Positions 33,480 to 42,029 are shown, numbered from the stretch's first letter. The stretch: 53,463 nucleotides of DNA from Verrucomicrobiota bacterium (GCA_016235585.1 JACRJY010000202.1:1-53463); one strand, 5' to 3'. Notes: generated by a model not told the origin, from the letters alone. Numbers and translations: made by a program.

Positions 33480-34400
33480 TCATTTTTTCTTCGCGCGCGG
33501 GTCACCGCTGAAATGAAACGGTTTGCCGCCGAGCACCTGTTCGGAGGTGATTGTCGGGCAGATGAACTTCTCGACGTGCTCGATGAACAGCTCCGTGCCG
33601 CGATAGTGATCCACGTTCGGCCAGCGGGCGGGGTTATACATCGAGTCGGTCAGGTCGCGCATGAGGACGACGTGTTTGCCGTTCTTCGCCATCTGCCGCA
33701 GGCCAAAGGGACGGCCCGCCACACACATGTTCACATGGACACCCATGAGCATCACGTTCCTGATGCCGCGCGCTTCGAGCAGGTTCCAGATTTCCACGCC
33801 CGAATCGCTGATGGCGTCCGCGTCGTGGATTTTCAGCACTTCAATCTGCCGCGTCCACGGCGCACGCGGGTTGAGTCCTTTGGCCTTCAACTCCGCCGCC
33901 CACGCCGCGTGCTCCGCCGGATCGTCGTCCTCGCCACCGTCGGTCTGGTCAATCGGATACACGCCCTTTTCCTCGGCGGGGATTTGTTTGCACCACGAGC
34001 CGATGTCGGCGGGCAGGTTCGCGGCCATGGGCGCGGCCTTGGCCCGTTCGCGCGCCGGATGACCCTCGTAAAACTTCATGCAACTGCTCGGCGCGTGGAT
34101 GATGAAGACGCCCTGCGCGCGAGCCTTTTCGAGCAGCGCGTTCATGCGCGGCGCCATCTCGCCCTCGCGGCGCACGGCGTTCCGGCAATGGTGCAGGTCC
34201 CACATGTCGCAGACGATGATGGCGGTCTGCTTCGCGTCCCACGATTCGCGGGTGGAGACGACGCGGTATTCGCCGCCATCCTTGGCCTCGACGCGCTTTT
34301 GGAGCGTGAGCTTGAACGGCGAGGCTGCCGCCGAAGAAATGTCTGCGGCTGTAAAAAGCGGGAGAAGGCCAAAAAGAAGGGCAAGACTGGCGGGCTTCAT
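33480..34400 (-). CDS. Secreted isochorismatase-like cysteine hydrolase
   Basis: 306 residues from the ATG at 34400, with a short signal peptide (MKPASLALLFGLLPLFTAA). The isochorismatase fold is supported by AIIVCDMWD (D65), K190 in the IEVLK strand and C226 in GVHVNMCVAGRP, giving the D-K-C triad. A 50-residue insertion (130-185) between strands is longer than in typical members. It lies downstream of the OYE-like gene on the same strand, 56 bases away, and may share its operon. Substrate unknown. Confidence 0.85.
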   Translation of the reverse strand: MKPASLALLFGLLPLFTAADISSAAASPFKLTLQKRVEAKDGGEYRVVSTRESWDAKQTAIIVCDMWDLHHCRNAVRREGEMAPRMNALLEKARAQGVFIIHAPSSCMKFYEGHPARERAKAAPMAANLPADIGSWCKQIPAEEKGVYPIDQTDGGEDDDPAEHAAWAAELKAKGLNPRAPWTRQIEVLKIHDADAISDSGVEIWNLLEARGIRNVMLMGVHVNMCVAGRPFGLRQMAKNGKHVVLMRDLTDSMYNPARWPNVDHYRGTELFIEHVEKFICPTITSEQVLGGKPFHFSGDPRAKKK

Positions 34401-34456
34401 GGCACGGAGATTAACCGAGTCCACCGCATTGTGAATCTCAAACTTTTAGGACTCCG

Positions 34457-35974
34457 CTACGCCCCGACGCGCTTTTTGATTTCCTTCAACTGCGCCGCCT
34501 CGGGCTTCGCGGTGTAATACTTGTCGAGCGGGTAGCAGCCGCTGATGAGGCCGTTGCGCGGCGCGGTGGTGCAGTCGCTGAACGTGCGGCAGATGAGGCG
34601 CTTCTCCAGTTCACCCTTGGTCGCCGCGTCGGCCAGCATGTTCGGGTAGCTCAACACCGCGCGGCCGATGCCCACCATGTCGGCCCAACCGTGGCGCAGG
34701 AGGTATTGCGAAATGTGCGGGAGAAATTCCTGCAAGTAGCTCAGACCGGAGGCGACCAGAACTGGAGTTTTGAGTTTTGAGTTTTGAGTTTTGAGTTGGG
34801 CGAGGTGCGCTTGGAGTTTCTTCACCACCTGGACCTGTCGTTCCACATCAATCAGCGGATCATGCGCGGGCTGGTAGCCATCGCTCGGCGGATACGCGGC
34901 GGGACGTTGCAGGTGCGGCGTGTAGTAGGGCGAACCGGCGGTTGTGTTCAAAATCTTCACGCCGAGCTGGGCGCACAGTTCGACGAACTGGAATGTCTCC
35001 GTGAGATCGATCTGCGTCGGGTCGCTCTGGTTCACGCCGAAGCCGTAGCGATACGGCAGCGCGTGCGCGAACTCCTCCGGGATGCCGGGGCCGAGCTGGC
35101 CGGGCACCGAGAGCGCCGGGTCGGGCCGGTGCGGCACCATGTCAAAGCAGCTCAAGCGCACGCCGAACTCGATCTTGTTCCCGCTTGCACGGATGCCCGC
35201 GATGATGTCGCGCAGGATGCGCGTGCGGTTCTCGAAACTCCCACCGAACTTGCCCGGCCGCGTGTGCGCGCCGAGGAATTCGTGCAGCAGGTAGCCGTGG
35301 CAATGCTTGAGGTCCACGAAGTCCGCGCCCACGTCCCACGCGATCTGCGCCGCGCGGATGTAGTCCTCGATGAGCCGCTCGATCTCATCGTCGGTGAACA
35401 CCTGCGCGTCGCTCGTGACCTTGAACTTCAGATCGAGAATCGGATGCCGGAACGCCACGCGCGGTTCGTAGCGCATCCGTTCGTTCGGCCGGCAGAAACG
35501 TCCCGAGTGCGTGAGCTGAAAGCCGATGACCAGATCGTCCGTCGTGCCGTAACGCTCTTGATGCGCCTTCTTCAAAATGCCCATCAACTCCGCCAGCCCG
35601 GCCTTGTTCTGCTCGATGATGATGAGCTGGTTCGGGTTCGCGCGCCCGTCGGGACGCACGGCCATCGCCTCCGCGCCGCAGATCAACTTCGCGCCGCTCT
35701 CGCCGAAACGCTGCCAGCGCCGGCGCATCTCCTCGCTCAAGCCGCCGCTCGTCGTGCCGTCCCAACCTTCCATCGGATGAATGGCCACGCGGTTGCCGAT
35801 GCGTTTGCCGTTGATGGTGACGTTCGCCACCGGCCGTGCGAGCGGCGAGCCTGCGCCGGCTTCGATGGCGTCCTCGCACGGCAATTCAATGCCGAGCGCC
35901 GCGCAGTGATTGCGGAAATCCTCGACCGTCTTCAGCGACGGGATGCGGGTGAGTTTGAAGGGGGTTGAGTTCAT
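34457..35974 (-). CDS. NADH:flavin oxidoreductase, old yellow enzyme family, with in-frame tandem repeat
   Basis: 505 residues. The FMN barrel shows RVAIHPMEGWDGT, FQLTHSGRF, and DLKHCHGYLLHEFLGAHTRPGKFGGSFENR (H224, H226). The C-terminal cysteine-rich-like region (LICRTFSDCTTAPRNGLISGCYPLD) is typical of the 2-enoate-reductase/trimethylamine-dehydrogenase class without the extra NAD domain. The loop 394-403 is LKTQNSKLKT, written by a 7-base tandem repeat (34765-34797). The first 25 codons are duplicated at the start of the GH30 gene upstream. It probably reduces an enoate or enone in the catabolic operon. Confidence 0.9.
   Translation of the reverse strand: MNSTPFKLTRIPSLKTVEDFRNHCAALGIELPCEDAIEAGAGSPLARPVANVTINGKRIGNRVAIHPMEGWDGTTSGGLSEEMRRRWQRFGESGAKLICGAEAMAVRPDGRANPNQLIIIEQNKAGLAELMGILKKAHQERYGTTDDLVIGFQLTHSGRFCRPNERMRYEPRVAFRHPILDLKFKVTSDAQVFTDDEIERLIEDYIRAAQIAWDVGADFVDLKHCHGYLLHEFLGAHTRPGKFGGSFENRTRILRDIIAGIRASGNKIEFGVRLSCFDMVPHRPDPALSVPGQLGPGIPEEFAHALPYRYGFGVNQSDPTQIDLTETFQFVELCAQLGVKILNTTAGSPYYTPHLQRPAAYPPSDGYQPAHDPLIDVERQVQVVKKLQAHLAQLKTQNSKLKTPVLVASGLSYLQEFLPHISQYLLRHGWADMVGIGRAVLSYPNMLADAATKGELEKRLICRTFSDCTTAPRNGLISGCYPLDKYYTAKPEAAQLKEIKKRVGA
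34765..34797. repeat. Heptanucleotide array GAGTTTT x4.7 inside the OYE gene
   Basis: Four full units and five bases of a fifth. On the coding strand it reads AAAACTC repeats and translates to LKTQNSK with a seven-residue period. Gain or loss of one unit would shift the frame; three units would keep it. It sits in a loop just before the barrel strand PVLVASG. Confidence 0.95.
35898..35963. repeat. OYE-gene copy of the duplicated gene start
   Basis: About 66 bases that align with 37389-37454 at roughly 57 positions, direct orientation. They encode PFKLTRIPSLKTVEDFRNHC near the N-terminus of the OYE protein. A continuous 24-base identical core covers CTTCAGCGACGGGATGCGGG. Confidence 0.88.
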
Positions 35975-35989
35975 GCGGAATCGGTGCGG

Positions 35990-37462
35990 TTATTCGGCGG
36001 CATACACGAGGGTCGTGACGCTTTCCGGTGAAAGCGAATTTCGCCATTCGACGCGAGCGCATTCGTGCGCCCGGTCGGTCACCCAGGTTTCTTGCAGACG
36101 ATAGTGGAGGTCGCCGATGACGCGCGGCTCGATTGCACTCGGCTTGGGGCCGGGGTTGGTGAGCACCAGCACAATTCGCCGGCGGTCCGTGCTGCGAAAG
36201 GCCGCCAACAACGTCGCTTCCGGCGCGTCCGCCTCCAGCCGCACATCGCCCGGACGGACGAAGCGGAAGTAGTGTTTCAGCGCGAAATACTTCTTCGTCC
36301 GCTCCTGAAACGGATGCATGCCATTGCGCTGCTCCGGCCCGACGAGAATCAATCCTTCGTCGCGAAACTTCTGCCGTTTTTCCTCGCCCTGAACGCTCGC
36401 GGGCGGCGCGCTGTAGGCGAGGCCCCACCAGAGAAACGCGTTCGCCCCCGCGTCCACGAGCGCGGTGTGCAGGTAACGCGCCGCCGCAATGGCCTTGTCG
36501 TGTTCGTCCATTCCCGGCGACCACCCGTAGGTGTGCCAATCGCGGCTGTTCCATTGCGCGCCGGTGGTTTCCGTCATCCAGACGCGCTTCGCTGGCAGTT
36601 GCGCCCGGAGATACGCGCCGAGCGCCTGCTGCCGCGCACGCAGCACTTCCCATCCGCCATTCGTGTCACCGGTCCGGAACGAATCATACATGTGATAGGC
36701 GAAGATGGCCGTGGCGGGCGCGGCGCTGACCGCGTGGAACCGCTTTGCTTCGGAGGCATCGTGACCGGTGTAGGCGAGGTCCGGTGCGGACAGTTCGACC
36801 GACAACCTGGCCCGTTGCAGGCGCGGCGCCACCCGGTCGGTGACGAAGCCGGCCAAATCTTCCGGCGTCCAGAAGCAAGTCGGCGAACCGGGCACGGAAA
36901 AGTTCGGCTCATTTTGCACGGAGACCGCCGCGACGTTGGCGCCCCAATCCCTTCGCATGAGTTTGAGCCGGCTGGCGATTTCGTCCGCCCACGCATCCTG
37001 CTGTTCGCGCTTGAGGACGTAGCCACCGGATGAATTCGTCTCCAGCCAGCTTGCCTGCTGGGGCCGAACCGCCGAACGCGGTTGCCAGAACGAGACGAGC
37101 ACTTTGGCCTGCGGTGCCACACGCGAAACGCGCGCCAGCACGGCGCGATATTTCTCCGCGTTGCCCGACGCGTCCACGTCCCCCGGCACTCGCACAATGG
37201 TCGCGCCCAAGTCCTCAAAGGCGTAACGCAGGGTCGCATCATCCGCATCGTAGCCCCAGAACGCGAGCGCGCCGCCAAAACCCTCGATGACCTGCCGGTC
37301 GTTCGTTGGAGCCGTCGAAACCATCACCACCGCCGCCACGCCTTCACCGTTCACGCCAGAAGTCAGGAATGAAAACAAGAGCAAGAAAGCCGCGCAGCGC
37401 TTGTGCAAATCCTTCACCGACTTCAGCGACGGGATGCGGGTGAGCTTGAAAGGTTCAGCCAT
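35990..37462 (-). CDS. Secreted GH30-like glycoside hydrolase with a borrowed N-terminus
   Basis: 490 residues from the ATG at 37462. Residues 1-23 (MAEPFKLTRIPSLKSVKDLH...) are nearly the N-terminus of the OYE protein encoded just downstream; a hydrophobic segment (CAAFLLLFSFLTSGVNG) follows and can act as a signal peptide. The catalytic domain is clan GH-A, with acid/base E185 in VQNEPNF and nucleophile E298 in VWMTETTG, fitting GH30. Likely action on a xylan- or glucan-type polysaccharide. It interrupts the amidohydrolase-OYE gene order and is probably an insertion that captured the OYE start. Confidence 0.82.
   Translation of the reverse strand: MAEPFKLTRIPSLKSVKDLHKRCAAFLLLFSFLTSGVNGEGVAAVVMVSTAPTNDRQVIEGFGGALAFWGYDADDATLRYAFEDLGATIVRVPGDVDASGNAEKYRAVLARVSRVAPQAKVLVSFWQPRSAVRPQQASWLETNSSGGYVLKREQQDAWADEIASRLKLMRRDWGANVAAVSVQNEPNFSVPGSPTCFWTPEDLAGFVTDRVAPRLQRARLSVELSAPDLAYTGHDASEAKRFHAVSAAPATAIFAYHMYDSFRTGDTNGGWEVLRARQQALGAYLRAQLPAKRVWMTETTGAQWNSRDWHTYGWSPGMDEHDKAIAAARYLHTALVDAGANAFLWWGLAYSAPPASVQGEEKRQKFRDEGLILVGPEQRNGMHPFQERTKKYFALKHYFRFVRPGDVRLEADAPEATLLAAFRSTDRRRIVLVLTNPGPKPSAIEPRVIGDLHYRLQETWVTDRAHECARVEWRNSLSPESVTTLVYAAE
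37389..37454. repeat. GH30-gene copy of the duplicated gene start
   Basis: Partner of 35898-35963, same strand, offset 1491. It encodes PFKLTRIPSLKSVKDLHKRC at the GH30 N-terminus. Roughly nine substitutions separate the copies, so the duplication is older than that at radC. Confidence 0.88.
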
Positions 37463-37507
37463 AAATTCGTGACGCGTGAAGTGATGATGCGGGAGCAATG
37501 AACTCGT

Positions 37508-38161
37508 TCAAAGCCGGAAAAGTTTGTGCGCATTGCCACGGAAGATTTTCGCTTCATCGCCAGCCGGCAATTTCAAGCTGCGCAAGCTGTTGCTGATGAG
37601 TTGCGGTTCGACCCACGGGTGGTCGCTGGAGAACAGGAGCCGGTCGGCCCCCATAAACTCGTAGCCGAATTTCATCGCGAGCGGCAGCGGGGACACGATG
37701 TCGAGCCAGATTTGTTTGAGGTAGTCGCTCGGCGCGCGCTTGAGGTTACGCGGGCCGCGCGCGACGAAGTCATTCGCCATCTGCGCGACTGCGGGGCCGT
37801 CCGCGCCAAACCACTCCGGGCCGGGGTCGTTGATGCTCAGCGCCGTGACCGCGATCCCGGCCGCGTCCATCGTGGCAAGTTTGGCGTCCACGTCCAGATA
37901 CAGCGGCGGAATTTTGCGGAGCCAGTCGCCCATCTTCAAGTAGCGCGTGCCGTCCTTTGTGAAGACTGTCGGATCCGTCGTGCGTTTCTCCATCAGCGCG
38001 ATGAGTTCCGGCGCGAAGAGGTGGCTCTGGCAATCAATCTTGAATGGCGCGGGTGCAGCGGCGGCACGGGCTTCGTTTCGTTGCAGCGCCGCCGGCACCG
38101 CGGCCAGCGCGACCCCGGAAGCGGCGAGAAATTTTCTACGATTGAGTGGAGTTGATTTCAT
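37508..38161 (-). pseudogene. Amidohydrolase-2 family protein with a large internal in-frame deletion
   Basis: 217 residues where family members have about 330-340. A Tat signal (LNRRKFLAAS) and the N-terminal part with IDCQSHLFAPEL are normal up to AQMANDFVA (134). The next residues, NLKRAPSDYLKQIWLDIVSP (139-158), normally follow about 120 residues later, so the central barrel with several metal ligands is missing. The C-terminal GADRLLFSSDHPWV and SLRSLKLPAGDEAKIFRGNAHKLF are intact. The frame is kept across the junction (near 37755-37765). Probably inactive; a new assembly error or a strain-specific deletion is equally possible. Confidence 0.7.
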
Positions 38162-38182
38162 GTTGGCCTCACAAAGTTTGGT

Positions 38183-39412
38183 TTAATCCTCCAAAGGCTT
38201 CCCGCCCGTGTCCGGCGCCCACCAGATGGCGACGAAGCCGAGCGCGTAGATCAGGGCGCAGATCGTTCCCACGCGGGGGTAGCTGCCGCCAAGCGCGCTG
38301 AAAAGAAAACCCGCGCCCAGCACGCCAAACGCCGTGGCGAAGCGCCCCGAGTTGTAGGCGAGGCCGCTGCCGGTCGCGCGGACGCGGGTCGGAAACAGTT
38401 CCGGCAGATACAGCGCCAGCCAGCCGAAGAACAGCGTGGCCACGAACCCCTGCGCGAAGACGATGCCATGGAACGCGGGTTGCAAGGGCGCGGTGAGTTG
38501 GAACATGGCGACGGTGACGGTCACGGTGACGAGGCTGATGAGCGCGTAGCTCAAACGACGACCGAGCCGGCTGGCGAGTTGCGCTCCCGCGAAACTGCCG
38601 AGCACCGCGCCGAACGCCCACCAGCCTTGCGTGGCGGCCTTGTAGCCCACGTCGGCACTTCCGGCGATCTTGTCGGCCCACGGGATCATCCATTTGCTCG
38701 CCGACCATGCGCCGATCATCGGGATCGAGCTGACGATGATTCCTACGAGGGTGAAGCGGATGAGTTGCGGCTGGAACAGTTCGCGCAATGGCATCACGGA
38801 TTTCTTCGTGCCGCGCGAGGCCAGCCACTTCGGCGATTCGGGCAAGGCGACCAGCACGAACACGCCGAGCAGTGCCGGTGCGCCGGCGAATTGAAATATC
38901 CAGCGCCAGGATTCCGGCGTGATGGACCAGTGTCGCGCGAGCTGCGAGAGCAGCAGGATGCCCGCGTTCAAACCCGCCATCATCGCGCCGGAGACGAGCG
39001 GCCGCGACGCGCCCGACCAGCACTCCGAAACCAGCGCGATGCCGTTCGGCCACAAGCCACCGACGCCGAGTCCCACAAGAAAACGCAGCGCCAACATTTG
39101 CTCCTGGCTTTTCACATAAGCACCGAGCGCCGCGAAGATGGAGTAGAACAGAATGCAGACGCCCATCGCCCGCGTGCGTCCGATGCGGTCGCCGAGATTC
39201 CCGAGCGCGATGCCGCCGATGGCCGCGCCGAGCATCAAGGCCGCCGTGAAGCGCGCAAACCACTCACCGCCGAGTTCCGGCGTAAAGGCGGATCCCAGCA
39301 GGCTCTTCGACACCGACAGCGACGCCACGGGCATCAGGCCCAGTTCCACGCCGTCGAAAACGAGGGCGAGGAACGCCGTGATCAAAACAAGGTATCGTTG
39401 GGCGGCGCTCAC
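38183..39412 (-). CDS. MFS transporter, organic-acid/H+ symporter type
   Basis: 409 residues with about 12 membrane helices. MFS motif A is present as GNLGDRIGRTRAMG (after helix 2) and LASRLGRRLSYA (after helix 8), and D20 in LVFDGVELGL matches the aromatic-acid:H+ symporter class. It overlaps the upstream dehydrogenase gene by four bases (ATGA), so the two are coupled. Likely imports the substrate of the surrounding catabolic operon. Confidence 0.88.
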   Translation of the reverse strand: MSAAQRYLVLITAFLALVFDGVELGLMPVASLSVSKSLLGSAFTPELGGEWFARFTAALMLGAAIGGIALGNLGDRIGRTRAMGVCILFYSIFAALGAYVKSQEQMLALRFLVGLGVGGLWPNGIALVSECWSGASRPLVSGAMMAGLNAGILLLSQLARHWSITPESWRWIFQFAGAPALLGVFVLVALPESPKWLASRGTKKSVMPLRELFQPQLIRFTLVGIIVSSIPMIGAWSASKWMIPWADKIAGSADVGYKAATQGWWAFGAVLGSFAGAQLASRLGRRLSYALISLVTVTVTVAMFQLTAPLQPAFHGIVFAQGFVATLFFGWLALYLPELFPTRVRATGSGLAYNSGRFATAFGVLGAGFLFSALGGSYPRVGTICALIYALGFVAIWWAPDTGGKPLED

Positions 39413-40260
39413 GGTTTGAGAATGGCCTTGATGATGGCGCTGTTGTCCGCCTCACCGAAGCCGAGCGCCTCGGCCTTTTCGAGCAGCTTGCGGTGCGTCG
39501 TGCTCAGCGGCAGCGGAATCGAACTGGCCGCCAGCATCAACCGCACATCTTTCAAATGCTGTGAAAGTCTAGCCTGCGGCGTGAAGTCCTGCGCGATCAT
39601 CTTCTCGCCCTTGGTGTCCATGATGCGCGAGTAAGCTACGCCGGCTTTCAGGATTGTGAGCGCGTTCTTTTGCGAAACGCCGAGGTGCTTCGCAAAGGCC
39701 AGTCCTTCCGCGAGCACAGCGCGGTTGAGGCCAAGGACAAGATTCACAACGAGCTTCATTCGCGCGCCGCTGCCGCACGGTCCAGTGTGAAACGTCTGCT
39801 TCGCGAACGTGGCGAACACATCGCACGCCGCGACGAAGTCCGCGCGCTTCCCGCCCGCGAGCACCAGCACATCGCCTGTGCTGATTTGCGCGCTGGAGCC
39901 GACGATGGTGGCATCGAGATAACGCACGCCACGCCGCGCGAGCTTCGTGCCGAGTCGTGCCGTGGCGTCCGGCTCGCCGGTGGTGGTGTCAATGATGCGC
40001 AGTCCACGGCGTAGCTGCGTCGCGTTGCGCAGGACGGACTCGACTACGTGCGAGTTGGGTAGCGAGAGCAGCACCCGGTTGCACGCGGCGAAGATTTCGG
40101 CGGCAGACTCGACCGCGTGGCCGCCGAGTTTTGTGAGCGCCCGCCTCCGTGCCGCGTCCACATCGAAGCCCACGACGCGGAAACCGGCTCGCCGCAACCG
40201 TTCCGCGAGCGCGCCGCCCACGAGTCCGAGGCCGATGAGGCCGATGGAGCGTGGTTTCAT
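39409..40260 (-). CDS. NAD(P)-dependent beta-hydroxyacid dehydrogenase (HIBADH family)
   Basis: 283 residues. The Rossmann motif IGLIGLGLVGGALAERL (6-22), substrate signature DATIVGSSAQISTGDVLVLAGG and catalytic lysine in GSGARMKLVVNLVLG (K168) define the family (3-hydroxyisobutyrate, tartronate semialdehyde or gluconate-type dehydrogenases). Its start overlaps the DUF1016 gene stop (ATGA) and its stop overlaps the MFS start, so it lies in a tightly coupled transcript. Substrate unknown. Confidence 0.9.
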   Translation of the reverse strand: MKPRSIGLIGLGLVGGALAERLRRAGFRVVGFDVDAARRRALTKLGGHAVESAAEIFAACNRVLLSLPNSHVVESVLRNATQLRRGLRIIDTTTGEPDATARLGTKLARRGVRYLDATIVGSSAQISTGDVLVLAGGKRADFVAACDVFATFAKQTFHTGPCGSGARMKLVVNLVLGLNRAVLAEGLAFAKHLGVSQKNALTILKAGVAYSRIMDTKGEKMIAQDFTPQARLSQHLKDVRLMLAASSIPLPLSTTHRKLLEKAEALGFGEADNSAIIKAILKP

Positions 40261-41462
40261 TTTGCCTTCCTTTTGGATGGAGCCTCCTTACGTCGGCTGC
40301 TACCGCGTTCAAGGAGCGCGCGCGTCTTGCGCAATTCCGCTTCCAGCCGCTTCACGCCGGGCAGCGCGAGTTGGTATTCGCGGGCCATCACTTTGTTCGG
40401 CAGCGAGTCGAGCGTGTAACGCACCAGCGCCGCGTCCGCCGAGGAGCAGAGGATGAGTCCGACGGGCGGGTTCTCACCCGGATGCGTCCAGTGCTCGCCA
40501 GCGTAATTGAGATACAGGTGCATCTGCCCGGCATCGGCGTGGGTGAACTCGTCGAGCTTGAGGTCCACGACGACGAGGCACTTCAGCCGGCGGTGGAAGA
40601 AAATCAAATCCACGCGATACCACACGCGACCGATGCGAAGCCGGCGCTGCCGCCCGACGAACGCAAAGTCGCCGCCGAGTTCGAGCAGGAAACTTTCGAG
40701 ATGGCGGATCAGCGCGTCCTCCAGATCGGTCTCGGAGTATTCGTCCTTGAGGTTGAGGAATTCGAGCACGAGCGGATCGCGCAACGCCTCGTCGGCGGTG
40801 AGCGCGTCCCCGGGCCTGGGGCGCGCGCCCTTCTTGAGCATCGCGGCCTTGTTCGTGGAGAGCAGCGTGCGCTCGTAAAAGAGCGTGCCGAGCTGGCGGT
40901 CGAGCTGGCGCACGCTCCAACCGCCGCGCAAGGCCTCCTCCTCGTAGTAACGGCGGGCCTTCGCGTCCTTCACCGCGAGCAAGCGGACATAGTGCGACCA
41001 TGGGAGCGGGAAGCGTTGAGCGAGGGCTTCGAGGCAGAGGAGCCAGTCGGCCGGCGAAGGCAATTTCCGCAACGCTGTCGCGGAGTTTTCAGACGGCGTC
41101 TGGATAATCGCAAGAGCGGATGCCGCTTCGGGCGATTTCCGCGACAGTGTCGCGGAAATCTCGGTGACGCCGTAGTGAACGTAGAACTGCCGAAATCTTT
41201 CGAGGTTATCTACGCCGAACCCGCGCCCGTGCATTGCGGTCAGATCAGATGACAACTGCTTCAACAAACCTTCCCCGTATTCAGCGCGATCGCTCCCGCC
41301 CTGCTCGAAGTCCACGATGCGCCGGCCGACTTCCCAATACGTCGCGGTCATCAGGCAGTTGACCGACCGCGCCACCGCGCGGCGCGACTGCTCCAGCAAC
41401 GCGCCGATGCCGGTGATGAGTGTCGGGTATGCGGCGGGTTTGGGAATGCGGTGCGATTTCAT
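40257..41462 (-). CDS. DUF1016 (YhcG-type) PDDEXK nuclease-like protein
   Basis: 401 residues. The N-terminal DUF1016 domain (ARSVNCLMTATYWEVGRRIVDFEQGG) and the C-terminal PDDEXK domain with D285 (WYRVDLIFFH), D300 and K302 (VVVDLKLDE) are both present. Such proteins are often carried on horizontally acquired restriction-type islands. Residues 387-394 (GSSRRKEA) are encoded by the dispersed 24-base element. Two palindromic segments (41062-41086 and 41135-41159) fill the linker. It overlaps the dehydrogenase by four bases, although it has no obvious tie to the operon's metabolism. Confidence 0.88.
   Translation of the reverse strand: MKSHRIPKPAAYPTLITGIGALLEQSRRAVARSVNCLMTATYWEVGRRIVDFEQGGSDRAEYGEGLLKQLSSDLTAMHGRGFGVDNLERFRQFYVHYGVTEISATLSRKSPEAASALAIIQTPSENSATALRKLPSPADWLLCLEALAQRFPLPWSHYVRLLAVKDAKARRYYEEEALRGGWSVRQLDRQLGTLFYERTLLSTNKAAMLKKGARPRPGDALTADEALRDPLVLEFLNLKDEYSETDLEDALIRHLESFLLELGGDFAFVGRQRRLRIGRVWYRVDLIFFHRRLKCLVVVDLKLDEFTHADAGQMHLYLNYAGEHWTHPGENPPVGLILCSSADAALVRYTLDSLPNKVMAREYQLALPGVKRLEAELRKTRALLERGSSRRKEAPSKRKAK
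40280..40303. repeat. Third copy of the 24-bp dispersed element
   Basis: Identical over 24 bases to 31030-31053 and to the complement of 30960-30983. It supplies part of the C-terminus of the DUF1016 protein, ending about 20 bases from its stop. Confidence 0.93.
41135..41159. repeat. 25-bp perfect palindrome in the DUF1016 gene
   Basis: Twelve-base arms ATTTCCGCGACA and TGTCGCGGAAAT around one central base. A degenerate copy (20 of 25) lies at 41062-41086. They code for similar peptides, SATLSRKS and SATALRKL. Confidence 0.88.
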
Positions 41463-41510
41463 TTTCTTTTGATAGCAACCGAGGCGACGAGGCTCATTTT
41501 GAATTTGGTT

Positions 41511-42029
41511 TTAGTGCAGCGCCCTTGCGTTATCGGCCACTTCGCTTGCTGCGTGGTTGCTTCCAATTATACGCACCGCATCGTAGTAGTCCGCTGGGAA
41601 TCCTTTCTTGTTCCACGAGTTGTAGTAAAGCGCACCGATTGAATTGCACACTGAAACGTATTCAGCAACGCCGTTCTCGTCATCGAGCGTCTCGTGATTG
41701 ACGAAGCCAACTTCGTCGGGTCGCGCAAGCGGAATCACAATGTTGTCTCCGTTCGATGTGGCGCCGATGACCAAATACTTCTCCGCAAGCAGGCGGCTCG
41801 ATTGAGTCACCTCCTTCATCGCCTTCGGCCCGTAGAAGTAATGGGCGCAAAGTTGCTCGTCTTCCGCGAATGGAAACTCTCGAACCAATGCCAGAAGTTC
41901 GGGATGAACGATCCGCGCGGCGAGCCATTTTAGGTAACGCGCCGCTTGTGCGGGTCGAAGGCAGTCAACCGTGCTCGCTTCGTTGGCTTGCTTAAACGCT
42001 TGCCAGAAAAGTTTCGGCTTCAAACTCAT
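41511..42029 (-). CDS. Hypothetical protein, SUKH/SMI1-like candidate, atypical base composition
   Basis: 172 residues from the ATG at 42029. The middle (KYLVIGATSNGDNIVIPLARPDEVGFVNHETLDDE) followed by YVSVCNSIGALYYNSW loosely recalls SMI1/KNR4 (SUKH) immunity-type proteins, which have a GDxIxxD..GxVxxxxHE pattern; this is weak. The gene is visibly lower in GC (about half) than its neighbours, pointing to acquisition. It lies between the DapA-like gene and the DUF1016 gene, the other foreign-looking gene. A role is not assigned. Confidence 0.55.
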   Translation of the reverse strand: MSLKPKLFWQAFKQANEASTVDCLRPAQAARYLKWLAARIVHPELLALVREFPFAEDEQLCAHYFYGPKAMKEVTQSSRLLAEKYLVIGATSNGDNIVIPLARPDEVGFVNHETLDDENGVAEYVSVCNSIGALYYNSWNKKGFPADYYDAVRIIGSNHAASEVADNARALH

